Source: Paracoccaceae bacterium (GTDB lineage: Bacteria; Pseudomonadota; Alphaproteobacteria; Rhodobacterales; Rhodobacteraceae). From it: a stretch of DNA of 57,796 nt. Within the stretch, counting starts at the first letter, position 1. Each line of letters opens with the position of its first letter. The notes beneath the pieces are model-generated. The model was not told the DNA's origin. It ran no database searches and saw only the letters and a program-made list of their open reading frames with translations. A program made the translations under genes and the position numbers. Positions 25,252 to 33,884 of the stretch are shown here, in pieces. Where the stretch lies: NCBI GenBank assembly GCA_016124615.1, contig WGNF01000020.1, positions 1 through 57,796 of the forward strand. The letters run 5' to 3'.

Positions 25252-26391
25252 ATGGACCGGGAGACGCGCAATCACCTGATCTGGCTCTGCCTCTTGTGGG
25301 TCGTCTTCAGTGCGATCGGCGAGTGGCTGGTGCAGATGGCGATTGACCACTGGCCGCTGATCGCCTCGAAGGAAGGCGCGGTCACCGGCGAGGCGATCTT
25401 CTTCCTGCTGCGTGCCACGGCGCCGATTTTCACGCTTGTCGTACTGATCCTGCTTTATTCGGCGATCCGCTTCCGCGTGCCTCAGGACGACGAAAGGCCA
25501 GCAGAGGCGCAATTCGCCACCGGCCACCTGTTCATCGCCGGCTGGGTGGGATTGAGCGTCGTACTGAACGTGCTCTTCATCATCTATCCCGGCATCTACG
25601 GGCTCGAAGCGCTCTGGGGCGGAGCGCAGGCGGCCGCGGCGGCCGATCCGCTCGACATCATGGTCACTGCCAAGCAGTGGGAATGGGACTTCGCCTATCC
25701 CGGCGGCAAGGTGACAACGGTCAACGAACTCGTCGTGCCGGTTGGCCGGCCGATCCGCTTCATGCTGAAGACGGAAGACGTGATGCATTCCTTCTGGGTG
25801 CCGGCCTGGGGCATCAAGAAGGCGGTCATCCCGGGCGAGACGCGCGTGCTCGTCGTCACGCCGACGAAGGTCGTCTCGACCTCCGCCGACCCGACGGTGC
25901 GGGTGCAATGCGCCCAGATCTGCGGCGTCGGCCATGCCCTGATGCGCGGCGACCTGCGCGTAGTCTCCGCGGCTGACTATCAGAGCTGGCTCGATGGAAA
26001 GACGAAAGCGGCAGCGCCGGCCATGGGCGGGATGAAGGGCATGAACATGGGCGGCGGCTCCAGCGGCTCCATGTCGAACGGCATGACGATGCCCTCCGGT
26101 GCGGCAACGATGCCGGGCGTGGATAAGTCCGGCGGCGGCACGAACGGCATGGGCGGCATGACCATGCCCGGCGCATCGGATGGCGCCATGAAGCCCGGCG
26201 CAGGGATGCAGAACGGCACGACGACGCAACCGGGCGCGGGCGCGATGCCGGGAATGGACATGCCGGGCAGCGGCATGGGCGGCGCCGGCGGCCAGGGCAC
26301 GACGGGCGGCACCTCCGGCGGCATGACCATGCAGCCCGGCACCGGGACAATGCCGATGCCCGGTGCATCGGATGGCACGAGCGGAAACTGA
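25252..26391 (+). CDS. coxB: Cytochrome c oxidase subunit II with Met/Gly-rich tail
   Basis: 379 residues. Two transmembrane helices (about 10-35 and 50-72, plus a hydrophobic stretch near 95-112) precede the CuA domain: KQWEWDFAYPGG, VMHSFWVPAWGIKK with His179, and CAQICGVGHALM giving Cys220, Cys224, His228 and Met231. Gln stands where the usual CSE(L/I)C has Glu. From about residue 255 a 125-residue low-complexity tail rich in Met and Gly follows, resembling copper-binding segments of CopA-type oxidases and not typical of subunit II. Operon order: cupredoxin, coxB, coxA, coxC, small subunit, ctaB. Confidence 0.92.
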   Translation: MDRETRNHLIWLCLLWVVFSAIGEWLVQMAIDHWPLIASKEGAVTGEAIFFLLRATAPIFTLVVLILLYSAIRFRVPQDDERPAEAQFATGHLFIAGWVGLSVVLNVLFIIYPGIYGLEALWGGAQAAAAADPLDIMVTAKQWEWDFAYPGGKVTTVNELVVPVGRPIRFMLKTEDVMHSFWVPAWGIKKAVIPGETRVLVVTPTKVVSTSADPTVRVQCAQICGVGHALMRGDLRVVSAADYQSWLDGKTKAAAPAMGGMKGMNMGGGSSGSMSNGMTMPSGAATMPGVDKSGGGTNGMGGMTMPGASDGAMKPGAGMQNGTTTQPGAGAMPGMDMPGSGMGGAGGQGTTGGTSGGMTMQPGTGTMPMPGASDGTSGN

Positions 26392-26430
26392 GAACGGCGC
26401 TCTGCGGCGCGGGAAGGACGGGAGACCGGT

Positions 26431-28266
26431 ATGAGCGAGCATTCAGGCATGATCGGCGAGGCTGCAGGCCCCGGCTGGCTCGGCCATGCCGCACCGATGC
26501 TGCGCGCGGCGCTCTGGGGGGCGATCGGCTTTCTCGCCGCCGACTGGGCGGTGGCGGCTGCGCTCGGCAGCCGGCTCGGGGCCGAATGGCCAGTGGTGAC
26601 GGGGTTCTTCGCCGGCAGCACCGGCTGGGTGCTCGGCGGCGGCGCGCTGGAAGCCTGCGTGCGGCCCTGGTTCGGCCCGGCGCCGGCCTGGGACGAAGGG
26701 ATCGGCGCCGGCCGCTTCCTGCGCTTCCACAGCGATCACAAGATCATCGGCATCCAATATCTGGTTTCCGCCACGGTGACCTTTCTGCTCGCCGGGCTCG
26801 CCGCCATGCTGATGCGGCTGGAGCTTATGACGCCCAAGCTCGACGTCTTCGCCGATGCCCAGCAATATAATGAGGCCTTCGGCGTCCACGGCAGCCTGAT
26901 GCTCTTCGCGGTCTCGGTCGTCGCCATCGTCGGCGGCTTCGGGAACTACTTCGTGCCGGTCATGGTCGGCGCCGACGACATGACCTATCCCCGGCTGAAC
27001 GGGCTGAGCTGGTGGTTCCTGGTTCCGGGGGTCCTTGCGATTCTGCTCAGCCCGCTGGTCGGCGGCTTCCAGACCGGCTGGACCGGCTATGCGCCGCTTG
27101 CCGCCCAGGATGCCGTGGGCCAGGACCTCTATTACCTCGGCATCTTCGCCCTCGGCCTCTCGTCGCTCTTCACCGCGATCAACGTGATTGCCACCACGCT
27201 CTACATGCGCGCGCCGGGGCTCTCCATGGGCCGGCTGCCGATGTTCGTCTGGGCGATGCTGGTAACCTCGGTTCTGAACCTGATCTGGGTGCCGGTGATC
27301 GGCACCGGGATGATCTTCGCGCTCGCCGACCGCATCCTCGGCACGCATTTCTTCGACGCCCAGGGCCTGCCGCTCCTGTGGCAGGACCTGTTCTGGCTCT
27401 TCGGTCATCCGGAGGTCTATATCATCATGTTGCCGGCCTGGGGGCTCTGGCTGGAGATCATCCCGGTCTTTTCGCGCAAGCGGCTGTTCGGCTACGGCTG
27501 GGCCGTGGCGGGGATGCTCGGCGTGATGTTCCTGTCGAGCTACGTCTGGACACACCACATGTTCACCACCGTAGCCGACAGCCGGCTGGTGCCATTCATG
27601 ACCACGACCGAGTTGATCTCGATCCCCACGGGTTTCATGTATATCGCGGCGCTCGGCACGCTGTGGAAGGGCCGGATCCGTCTGCGCACGCCGATGCTCT
27701 ACGTTCTGATGAGCGTGTTCAACTTCCTGATCGGCGGCTTCACCGGCGTGTTCCTCTCCGACGTTCCGGCCGATTTCCAGCTCCACAACACCTATTTCGT
27801 GGTGGCGCATTTCCACTACACGATCATCGGCGGCATGGTCTTCGCCTGGCTCGCTGGCCTCTACTACTGGTTCCCGAAATACACCGGGCGGCTCTATAGC
27901 GAGGGCTGGGGCAAGCTCGCCGCCTGGCTGGTCTTCCTCGGCTTCAACTGCTCGTTCCTCGGCATGTTCGTGGCCGGGTTCGACGGGATGAACCGGCGGG
28001 TGGCCGAATACATGCCCTATCTCGGCGGCATCAACGCCTGGATCTCGGTCTGGAGCTTCGTGCTCGGCCTCGCCTTCGGCATCGCCATCCTGAACCTTCT
28101 GATCAGCGCGGCGACGGGCAAGCGGGCGGGAGACAACCCCTGGGGCGGCAAGACGCTCGAATGGCAGACATCGTCGCCCCCGCCGCACGGCAATTTCGCC
28201 CGCCCGCCCGTGGTGACCGGCGACTTCTACAGCTACGGCCCAGAGCGCGGAGTGACCACACCATGA
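26431..28266 (+). CDS. coxA: Cytochrome c oxidase subunit I
   Basis: Haem-copper oxidase catalytic subunit of 611 residues in the inner membrane. The family ligands are visible: low-spin haem His in FGVHGSLMLF and HFHYTIIGG, CuB and cross-linked Tyr in FGHPEVYIIMLPAWG, and WTHHMFTT. GGFGNYFVPVMVG and YPRLNGLSWW are also typical. The N terminus has about 90 extra residues with two additional helices before FHSDHKIIGIQYL, which is longer than Paracoccus CtaD. The overall type is close to CoxN-like alternative oxidases. Its last codon overlaps the ATG of coxC (ATGA). Confidence 0.95.
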   Translation: MSEHSGMIGEAAGPGWLGHAAPMLRAALWGAIGFLAADWAVAAALGSRLGAEWPVVTGFFAGSTGWVLGGGALEACVRPWFGPAPAWDEGIGAGRFLRFHSDHKIIGIQYLVSATVTFLLAGLAAMLMRLELMTPKLDVFADAQQYNEAFGVHGSLMLFAVSVVAIVGGFGNYFVPVMVGADDMTYPRLNGLSWWFLVPGVLAILLSPLVGGFQTGWTGYAPLAAQDAVGQDLYYLGIFALGLSSLFTAINVIATTLYMRAPGLSMGRLPMFVWAMLVTSVLNLIWVPVIGTGMIFALADRILGTHFFDAQGLPLLWQDLFWLFGHPEVYIIMLPAWGLWLEIIPVFSRKRLFGYGWAVAGMLGVMFLSSYVWTHHMFTTVADSRLVPFMTTTELISIPTGFMYIAALGTLWKGRIRLRTPMLYVLMSVFNFLIGGFTGVFLSDVPADFQLHNTYFVVAHFHYTIIGGMVFAWLAGLYYWFPKYTGRLYSEGWGKLAAWLVFLGFNCSFLGMFVAGFDGMNRRVAEYMPYLGGINAWISVWSFVLGLAFGIAILNLLISAATGKRAGDNPWGGKTLEWQTSSPPPHGNFARPPVVTGDFYSYGPERGVTTP

Positions 28267-28805
28267 CCACTGTGCAAGATCTCAGCGACGCCGGTCGGCG
28301 GATGTACCGCGGCGCCTTCTTCCTCTTCGTCCTGGCGGAGGCGATGATTTTCGTCACCCTCTTCTCCACCCGCTTCCTGCTGGCCGGCATGGGCCATCCC
28401 GCGGAGGTGAACGGTAGCCTCGGCCTGGCCGTGACGCTTCTGCTGGTGGCGAGCCTGGCGCCGCTCTTCGCGGGGATCAACCGCATCCGCGCTGGCCGAC
28501 GGGGCGCCGGCATGCTGGGCGTTGCGGCGCTGCTCGGCGCTCTGGCACTTGCGCTGATCGTCTACGACTGGGCGACGCTCGCGATCCCCGTCGGCAGCCG
28601 CTACGGCGAGAACTACGTGATGAGCACAGGTTATCACGCACTCCATATCCTGCTGGGGCTGACCGGATTGTTGATCGTCGCCGGAGCCGACAGCCGGCGC
28701 GAGTTCAACGCCGCCAACCACTGGCAGGTCGGGGCCGCAGCCGTCTTCTGGAGCTTCGTCGTGCTGACCTGGATCGCGCTCTTCGCCGTGTTCTTCATCT
28801 TCTGA
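28263..28805 (+). CDS. coxC: Cytochrome c oxidase subunit III
   Basis: 180 residues with five predicted helices, shorter than the seven-helix form. Family segments include YRGAFFLFVLAEAMIFVTLF (conserved Glu), STGYHALHILLGLTG and NHWQVGAAAVFWSFVVLTWI. Translationally coupled to coxA through an ATGA overlap and followed after 11 bp by a 58-residue membrane protein. Confidence 0.92.
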   Translation: MTTVQDLSDAGRRMYRGAFFLFVLAEAMIFVTLFSTRFLLAGMGHPAEVNGSLGLAVTLLLVASLAPLFAGINRIRAGRRGAGMLGVAALLGALALALIVYDWATLAIPVGSRYGENYVMSTGYHALHILLGLTGLLIVAGADSRREFNAANHWQVGAAAVFWSFVVLTWIALFAVFFIF

Positions 28806-28816
28806 GGAGGCCCGAG

Positions 28817-28993
28817 ATGTTTCCGCTCAAGGTCCCTGCAAGCCCCGGCGAGCCGATCCTGTGGTGGCTGTTCTGGTTTGCAGTCTCCATCGTCGTCTAC
28901 GCCGTGCTGATGGTCTGGTTCTACCGTACCGGCAAGCGCGAGACCCGCGACGCCGAAGGCGAGGGCCGGGGAGATGGCGGGCCGGCGTCGTGA
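28817..28993 (+). CDS. Small single-helix oxidase-associated protein
   Basis: 58 residues, MFPLKVPASPGEPILWWLFW onward: one transmembrane helix (residues about 14-36) and a charged, Gly-rich cytoplasmic tail (KRETRDAEGEGRGDGG). GAGGAGG lies just upstream, and its stop overlaps the GTG start of ctaB. Position and size match accessory subunits seen after subunit III in CoxMNOP-type operons; no firm family assignment. Confidence 0.75.
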   Translation: MFPLKVPASPGEPILWWLFWFAVSIVVYAVLMVWFYRTGKRETRDAEGEGRGDGGPAS

Positions 28994-29919
28994 CGCGGCC
29001 AGCCGCGCCCGCTGCGCCGGTCTCTGCGCCTGGGCCGAGGTCCGCCGCGGCCTATCTGGAGCTCTGCAAGCCAAAGGTCGTCGCGGTGATGATCTTCACC
29101 GCAGTTGTAGGCGAACTGCTCGCCCACCCGCTGGAACTGCCGTTACGGGCGCTGACGTTCGGCAATTTGGGCATCGCCATGGCGGCGGGATCGGCGGCGG
29201 CGATCAATCACCTGCTCGAAAGAAGGATCGACGCTCGGATGGCGCGAACGCACCTCCGACCGATTCCCGCCGGGCGGATCGGGGTATCGCAGGCGCTGGC
29301 CTTCGCGGTGCTCCTCGGCGCCACGGGCCTCGCCCTCCTCTGGCTTTTCGTCAACCCGCTGACCGCGGTGCTCACCTTCGCCTCGTTGATCGGCTACGGT
29401 GTCGTCTACACTGCCTTTCTGAAGCGCGCGACGTCGCAGAACATCGTGATCGGCGGACTGGCCGGCGCCGCACCGCCGCTTCTGGGTTGGACGGCGGTGA
29501 CGGGACGCATCGAGGCGCTGCCGCTTCTCCTCGTCACCATCATCTTCGTCTGGACGCCACCGCATTTCTGGCCGCTCGCACTTCATCGCCAGGAGGATTA
29601 CCGTCGCGCCGGCGTGCCGATGTTGCCGGTAACCCATGGCGCGCGGCACACGCGCTGGCAAATCTTCTTCTACACGCTCCTGCTGGTCGCAATCACGATC
29701 CTGCCGGCGCCACTCGGACTGGCCGGGCCGATTTATCTCGCCGCCGCCCTCACGCTCGGCGGGGTCTTTCAATGGTACGCCGCTGCGCTCCTCACCTCGG
29801 CCGACCGCAGTCTCGCCATGCGCACCTTCCAATTCTCGATCACCTATATCCTGCTGCTCTTCGCGGCATTTCTTGTCGACAGCTATGCGCAGGCGCTCTT
29901 CGCGAGGGGGGTCTTCTGA
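28990..29919 (+). CDS. ctaB: Protohaem IX farnesyltransferase (haem O synthase)
   Basis: 309 residues, UbiA superfamily, with eight to nine helices. It adds a farnesyl group to haem B for haem A/O oxidases. The first prenyl-binding region reads NHLLERRIDARMARTHLRP, where the first Asp-rich motif is partly altered; the second region is WTPPHFWPLALHRQEDYRRAG. LCKPKVVAVMIFTAVVGELLA opens the family domain. The GTG start overlaps the stop of the small subunit gene (GTGA). No ctaA or ctaG is in the window, so haem A synthesis and CuB insertion must be encoded elsewhere. Confidence 0.93.
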   Translation: MTRPAAPAAPVSAPGPRSAAAYLELCKPKVVAVMIFTAVVGELLAHPLELPLRALTFGNLGIAMAAGSAAAINHLLERRIDARMARTHLRPIPAGRIGVSQALAFAVLLGATGLALLWLFVNPLTAVLTFASLIGYGVVYTAFLKRATSQNIVIGGLAGAAPPLLGWTAVTGRIEALPLLLVTIIFVWTPPHFWPLALHRQEDYRRAGVPMLPVTHGARHTRWQIFFYTLLLVAITILPAPLGLAGPIYLAAALTLGGVFQWYAAALLTSADRSLAMRTFQFSITYILLLFAAFLVDSYAQALFARGVF

Positions 29920-30338
29920 GGACCCCGGGCGACCATTGCCGTGCCGTCGTATTTCGCTCCCCGGCGCCTTGCAACGGTCCGCCTCCGATCATGTTCGAGC
30001 AAGCTGGTCGGGAGACTCAGATCAGCTCTCGATCACATCCAGCCGTACCGGCGCGCGCGGTGTCACCCCGTTTGGCTTCCAGCCACCCCAAAGAACGAAT
30101 TGACCCAGGTCAATGCAACTCGCATCGTGAACCTGCAGGATTTTCGCCGGAGGGACCGGTGGTGCAGCTTGGGTGCATCTCAGGTGCGGCCGTTCGAGCG
30201 CGGCGGGGTGTGCGAGTAATGCGACCCAGGGGTCTCGCCCGAAAGTGCTACATGGGCGTTGGCTGGTTCGAACGTACGGCTTCGCCCAACATTCGAGCAG
30301 AGCATGAACCGGCATAGATCAGATGGAGGAATTGCACC
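29920..30338. other. Regulatory gap before cytochrome c gene
   Basis: About 420 bp without a supported gene. It contains the NnrR-type palindrome at 30100-30113 and the ribosome site TGGAGGA at 30324-30330 for the cytochrome c gene. Confidence 0.5.
30100..30113 (+). promoter_or_regulatory. Perfect FNR/NnrR-type palindrome
   Basis: TTGACCCAGGTCAA is a perfect TTGAC-N4-GTCAA site, the form bound by NnrR/DNR and some FnrL proteins. It is 226 bp before the cytochrome c start, so a long leader or a further promoter is required. Confidence 0.65.
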
Positions 30339-30770
30339 ATGACAGGTTTGACTCTAACCGCCGCGGCGATCCTCGCCACCGCCCTCGCCCTGCCGGCCGG
30401 GGCACAGACTGTCGTTGCCACCGGGCTCTACCTGCCGCCGATGAACGCGGCGGCGGGGCGGAAGCTCTTCGCTTCCAAGGGCTGCGTTGTCTGCCATTCG
30501 ATCAACGGCGTCGGGGGCACCGATGCGCCCAAGCTCGACGCCAGCACGATGAAGTCACCGATGGACCCGTTCGATTTCGCCGCGAAGATGTGGCACGGGG
30601 CGCCGGCGATGATTGCCATGCAGCAGAGTGAACTTGGTGCGCAGATCCAATTCACCGGGGATGAACTGGCCGACATCATCGCCTTTGCCCATGATCCCGC
30701 GGAACAGAAGAAATTCTCCGAAGCCGACATTCCACCGAACATCAAGAAGCATATGATGGAAGGAAAGTAG
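30339..30770 (+). CDS. Periplasmic c-type cytochrome
   Basis: 143 residues. Signal peptide MTGLTLTAAAILATALALPAGA, then one haem site CVVCH at residues 49-53 in KLFASKGCVVCHSINGVGG. Several Met residues follow (MKSPMDPF, MWHGAPAMIAMQQSE), one of which is the axial ligand. The tail FTGDELADIIAFAHD is a class I cytochrome c helix. It probably carries electrons to the oxidase encoded upstream. Expression may depend on the NnrR-type box at 30100. Confidence 0.88.
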   Translation: MTGLTLTAAAILATALALPAGAQTVVATGLYLPPMNAAAGRKLFASKGCVVCHSINGVGGTDAPKLDASTMKSPMDPFDFAAKMWHGAPAMIAMQQSELGAQIQFTGDELADIIAFAHDPAEQKKFSEADIPPNIKKHMMEGK

Positions 30771-31117
30771 ACGCAGCGCGGCCAGGTCGGGCCCCGCAGG
30801 GCCCGCTCGCATACGCCGCCGGCCCGTGCGTCACGCCGATCTGGGCGCGACCGTGTAGCGAATGGTCGCTCGGCCACAGACTGCCGTTTCGGCTGGAGGT
30901 GAGGAACGGGACTTGCAATGCCATTGCTGGGTCCGAGGGGCCGCTGCAATAGCCCGGACCGAGCCCGTCGGTGACCTCGTGGTATAGCGTGCCGCGTGCC
31001 TTCATCGGACGGCCGATGGCGTCGGGCAACCAGTTCCCCGAATGGGCTTGCTGCCGCCGGGAGATGGGCATCCACGGCCTTTGCGAGCCATATCTGCGCG
31101 ATCGGCGGCTCTCACGA
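30771..31117. other. Intergenic region, no gene seen
   Basis: About 350 bp between the cytochrome c stop and the convergent DUF6745 gene. No family-like coding sequence, repeat or clear hairpin was found. Confidence 0.4.
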
Positions 31118-32617
31118 TCACGACTCAACGGATGGCCGATAGTCCCGCTCATCCAGACCGAAGGTCCAGGCAACGCCTTCACGGGCCGTTCGCGTTGCTG
31201 GAGGCACGCGAAGCCAGAACTCCTGGAAGTCACCGTCCGGCTCCGGCGTGGCATTCCTGACCCTAACAGCGACGATGGGTTCATCAAACGGCTGACTAAG
31301 GCGATAGAGGCGGCCGCATTCGTCGCGCTCCAATTCGCAGGCGCCCGCCTCCCGAAGGTATCGACCGAGACCATAGCGGTCAATGAGCGCTCTCCGTGCG
31401 GCCGGATCTGATGTGCCTTCGATGCGAGAGGGCGTGATTGGCAGGACCGGGTCAAGGATATCCGGGGTCACGGGATACCCGTGCCATGCGAAGATCTCGG
31501 TGCCGTCTGGCCAGCAGATCGCCGGGCCGTTGTCGGCATGCACCCGCCCTTCAACGTCCGTTGCGACGAATGTCGCTGGTCGTACACCGACAGCGGTCTT
31601 TCGGAAGGGATACAGGCAGTCCAGCCAAAAGGCCAATTCGACAAAGCATGTCGTCTTTTCGTCGTTGCTGTCGGCAGCGACTGGAAATTGTATGGCATGT
31701 TGGAACGCGTCCACGAAACCTGGAATCTGGGGGATTTGGGTGCGCTGAAACACCCGACCGGGTGCTGTCCCCGGTGGCCAATTGAGGTGCTGCCAGTTCG
31801 TCGCGACCGGCGGACGGCCCAAACCGTCGGGAACCAAGACCTCTCGCCCGCCATGCGGAGCGAATGCTTCCATCTGGGCATGATCGCGGACCCAGAGCTG
31901 TGACTCGTCGATTGCTCCGCGTGCCCAGCCGACCCCAGTCGACCAGGTGGTGGCCAACTGCGCTCTGCGCAGCCTCGGCGCCACCGACGCCGAAGCCTGC
32001 ACATCACGCAGTCTGTCGCGGATGTCGCGATACTCGGTGTTCAGACGCTGGTGAAACAGAACTCCAGGCAGACCTCCGAGAGGCGCACCAACGATGACGA
32101 TGCCACCGCGTTCAATCCCCGTGCTTGCACGGGACCCCAAGTGTTGCAGGCCAAGGACGTAGATGACCATCGCCGTTCCGATGAGAGCTCCGGCCGCAAT
32201 CGAACCGAGCCCGGGCCTTCCTGAGCGAGCCTTCGAGGCCAGCGGCACGGCGCGCTGGCTCGTCGCCAGGAGCAGAACACTGGCCATCACGCCCAGAACG
32301 CCGTATTGCTCGGGGACATTCTGGCGGGAAGCCATCGCTTCGATTGCCACGGCCAGCGCCGCAAAGATCATCGCTCCGGCGGCCGTGAGCACGGTTGCCG
32401 TGTGCCGCTGACGTCGCGGTGGAGCCTTGACGAATTCCACCAACCGCGCCGCTTCCGTGGGCCCATCTGCCCAGAGGATCTGTGCGGGATCGGGGAGCCC
32501 TGACGTCCTGTAGACACCCCGCACAGCCACTTCGGCTGCGGACGCGTCAAAGCTGACGCGCCCCATGATCCGATCATGCCACTCTTTCGGCGTGTGACCG
32601 AGCTTGAACCTGGCCAT
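31118..32617 (-). CDS. DUF6745 protein with membrane insert
   Basis: 499 residues. The N-terminal 65 residues (VSFDASAAEVAVRGVYRTSG, PAQILWADGP) and the C-terminal half (ADNGPAICWPDGTEIFAWHG, IDRYGLGRYLREAGA, FQEFWLRVPP) resemble DUF6745 proteins of unknown function. Between about residues 70 and 190 four hydrophobic helices are inserted (TATVLTAAGAMIFAALAVAI, GLGSIAAGALIGTAMVIYVL), making it a membrane protein. A companion of the kind usually found beside DUF6745 genes lies 9 bp upstream at 32627. Confidence 0.7.
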   Translation of the reverse strand: MARFKLGHTPKEWHDRIMGRVSFDASAAEVAVRGVYRTSGLPDPAQILWADGPTEAARLVEFVKAPPRRQRHTATVLTAAGAMIFAALAVAIEAMASRQNVPEQYGVLGVMASVLLLATSQRAVPLASKARSGRPGLGSIAAGALIGTAMVIYVLGLQHLGSRASTGIERGGIVIVGAPLGGLPGVLFHQRLNTEYRDIRDRLRDVQASASVAPRLRRAQLATTWSTGVGWARGAIDESQLWVRDHAQMEAFAPHGGREVLVPDGLGRPPVATNWQHLNWPPGTAPGRVFQRTQIPQIPGFVDAFQHAIQFPVAADSNDEKTTCFVELAFWLDCLYPFRKTAVGVRPATFVATDVEGRVHADNGPAICWPDGTEIFAWHGYPVTPDILDPVLPITPSRIEGTSDPAARRALIDRYGLGRYLREAGACELERDECGRLYRLSQPFDEPIVAVRVRNATPEPDGDFQEFWLRVPPATRTAREGVAWTFGLDERDYRPSVES

Positions 32618-32626
32618 CGGGTTCGT

Positions 32627-32977
32627 TCAGTCAGATACTCTGCGGGGCCCGCTTCGCGGCAGGTATTCGCGCTGCTGGATGACACGATAGTTGCCCGGAG
32701 GGACCTGCACCGTGGCATGTTCCTCATGGCTGAGCGCAACGGGATCGAGTCCGTCGACGCGGAGATAGCCGCCGCGGCCGGCGCCGTCCTCCCGGAAGAA
32801 GGCGACCCTATCTGCGAGCATCGTATGGGCGTGCCCCGTGCGCTCGCCCTCGGCCAACACGACACGGCCGTTCTGAACCGGCTCAGGCTGGGCTTCGGCT
32901 GGCACGCCGGAGTAGGGCACCAGCAGAACGTCGCCCTGTCTGTAGATAGCGGGGGATGGATTTTCGACGAAGGGCAT
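32627..32977 (-). CDS. Small companion protein of DUF6745 gene
   Basis: 116 residues from MPFVENPSPAIYRQGDVLLV. The conserved core is YRQGDVLLVPY, GRVVLAEGERTGHAH, and HATVQVPPGNYRVIQQREY. This small beta-rich protein type regularly sits beside DUF6745 genes, but its role is unknown. GGAG lies upstream of the ATG; longer readings to 33124 have no support. It precedes the DUF6745 gene by 9 bp in one operon. Confidence 0.75.
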   Translation of the reverse strand: MPFVENPSPAIYRQGDVLLVPYSGVPAEAQPEPVQNGRVVLAEGERTGHAHTMLADRVAFFREDGAGRGGYLRVDGLDPVALSHEEHATVQVPPGNYRVIQQREYLPRSGPRRVSD

Positions 32978-33270
32978 TCTGTTCTCCTTTCTGATGTGCG
33001 AGGTGACAACAGCTGACTGACTGTCTGAAGCGCCGCGTGACATGGTCAGACCGTCGCTGCACTCGCTCCGAAGAGAACGGCAGCAAATCGCGTCTTCGCT
33101 GATCCGCACCGACTCAGCCCGCATCGGGCGAACGGCTGCCGTACCCTAAACATGATACATGACTTGACAGCGAGGTTCACGGCTTACTGTTGCGACGGCT
33201 ATTGGTCGAACAATTGCAGCAAACGGCCGGCGAGTCTTTCTCCGCTCAACATGATAGAAGCGCCGAGTAC
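32978..33270. other. Gap left of the insertion sequence
   Basis: About 290 bp holding the promoter region of the leftward DUF6745 pair. No gene was recognised, and what the insertion sequence interrupted at 33271 is unclear. Confidence 0.4.
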
Positions 33271-33274
33271 CTAG
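33271..33274. repeat. Left target-site duplication CTAG
   Basis: CTAG directly outside the left inverted repeat; the same four bases lie outside the right repeat at 37046-37049. CTAG is its own reverse complement, so it could in principle be part of the repeats. Confidence 0.65.
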
Positions 33275-33292
33275 CAGGCTGCTGAAGAAGTC
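33275..33292. repeat. Left terminal inverted repeat of IS5-like element
   Basis: CAGGCTGCTGAAGAAGTC, exact inverse of 37028-37045. Confidence 0.9.
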
Positions 33293-33528
33293 TGCGAGGT
33301 GGAACGGTTTCCCTTTTTGGTGGGCGGCGGCGTTCAGTGTCGGGTCCCTCGACGCAGACGGCATGCGCACTTGACGCCGCCTCTCATCGTCATGCGGCCA
33401 GTAAGCGGGGCAATCGGGCGAGGTTGTTGGCGGCCATGGTCATGATGAACCGGGATCTGACGCGCTCGACGCCGCGATAGACAGTCTGGGCCATGCCACC
33501 GACGGTCTTTGCCCAGCCGAAAGCCTCC

Positions 33529-33533
33529 TCGAT
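33529..33533. repeat. Left TCGAT at the recombinase-element junction
   Basis: Present once in the uninterrupted transposase sequence and again at 35942-35946; likely contains the recombination core. Confidence 0.7.
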
Positions 33534-33635
33534 ACACCGTAGAAGATACCTCTTATAACTTGACAGATTCCGCTGAACTGCCGAGACTCGGGTTTGAGGC
33601 GCTTCGTGCGCTGACCCGCTGGCTTGGATCGCGCG

Positions 33636-33884
33636 ATGAGCGAAGGGCAGTCAGTTGCAGCATTCCAGAGGCTGCCGATGGATCGACGGCAGGAGGCGAT
33701 CGCACTGATGGGGCGGATGGCGCTGCGCCAGATCCGCAGTGCGATCGCATCCGGGGGGAGCGATGATGACCTCAGGATCGGCCTTGGTCCCGAACGGCCA
33801 GACTCTGCCGGAGAAGATCTGCGGGCAACACCGCGATCGCCAAGCGATTGTCTATGTTCGCCAATCGACGCTGCAGCAGGTTGA
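33636..33884 (+). CDS. Small accessory reading frame before serine recombinase
   Basis: 82 residues, MSEGQSVAAFQRLPMDRRQE onward, overlapping the recombinase start by about 120 bp in another frame. The N-terminal half (LPMDRRQEAIALMGRMALRQ, then IASGGSDDD) resembles small proteins that precede similar stand-alone recombinases in alphaproteobacteria; the C-terminal half, lying over the recombinase gene, looks non-coding. Function unknown; it may be a truncated accessory gene. Confidence 0.35.
   Translation: MSEGQSVAAFQRLPMDRRQEAIALMGRMALRQIRSAIASGGSDDDLRIGLGPERPDSAGEDLRATPRSPSDCLCSPIDAAAG

Noticed and set aside
24589..26442. 617-residue open frame antisense to the cupredoxin and coxB genes
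   Set aside because: Same GC-driven shadow effect, low-complexity His/Arg/Ala text over the Met-Gly repeats.
26443..28188. 581-residue open frame antisense to coxA
   Set aside because: Third-position GC bias of coxA produces it; composition is Arg/Glu/His/Pro-rich with no family motifs, while coxA is certain.
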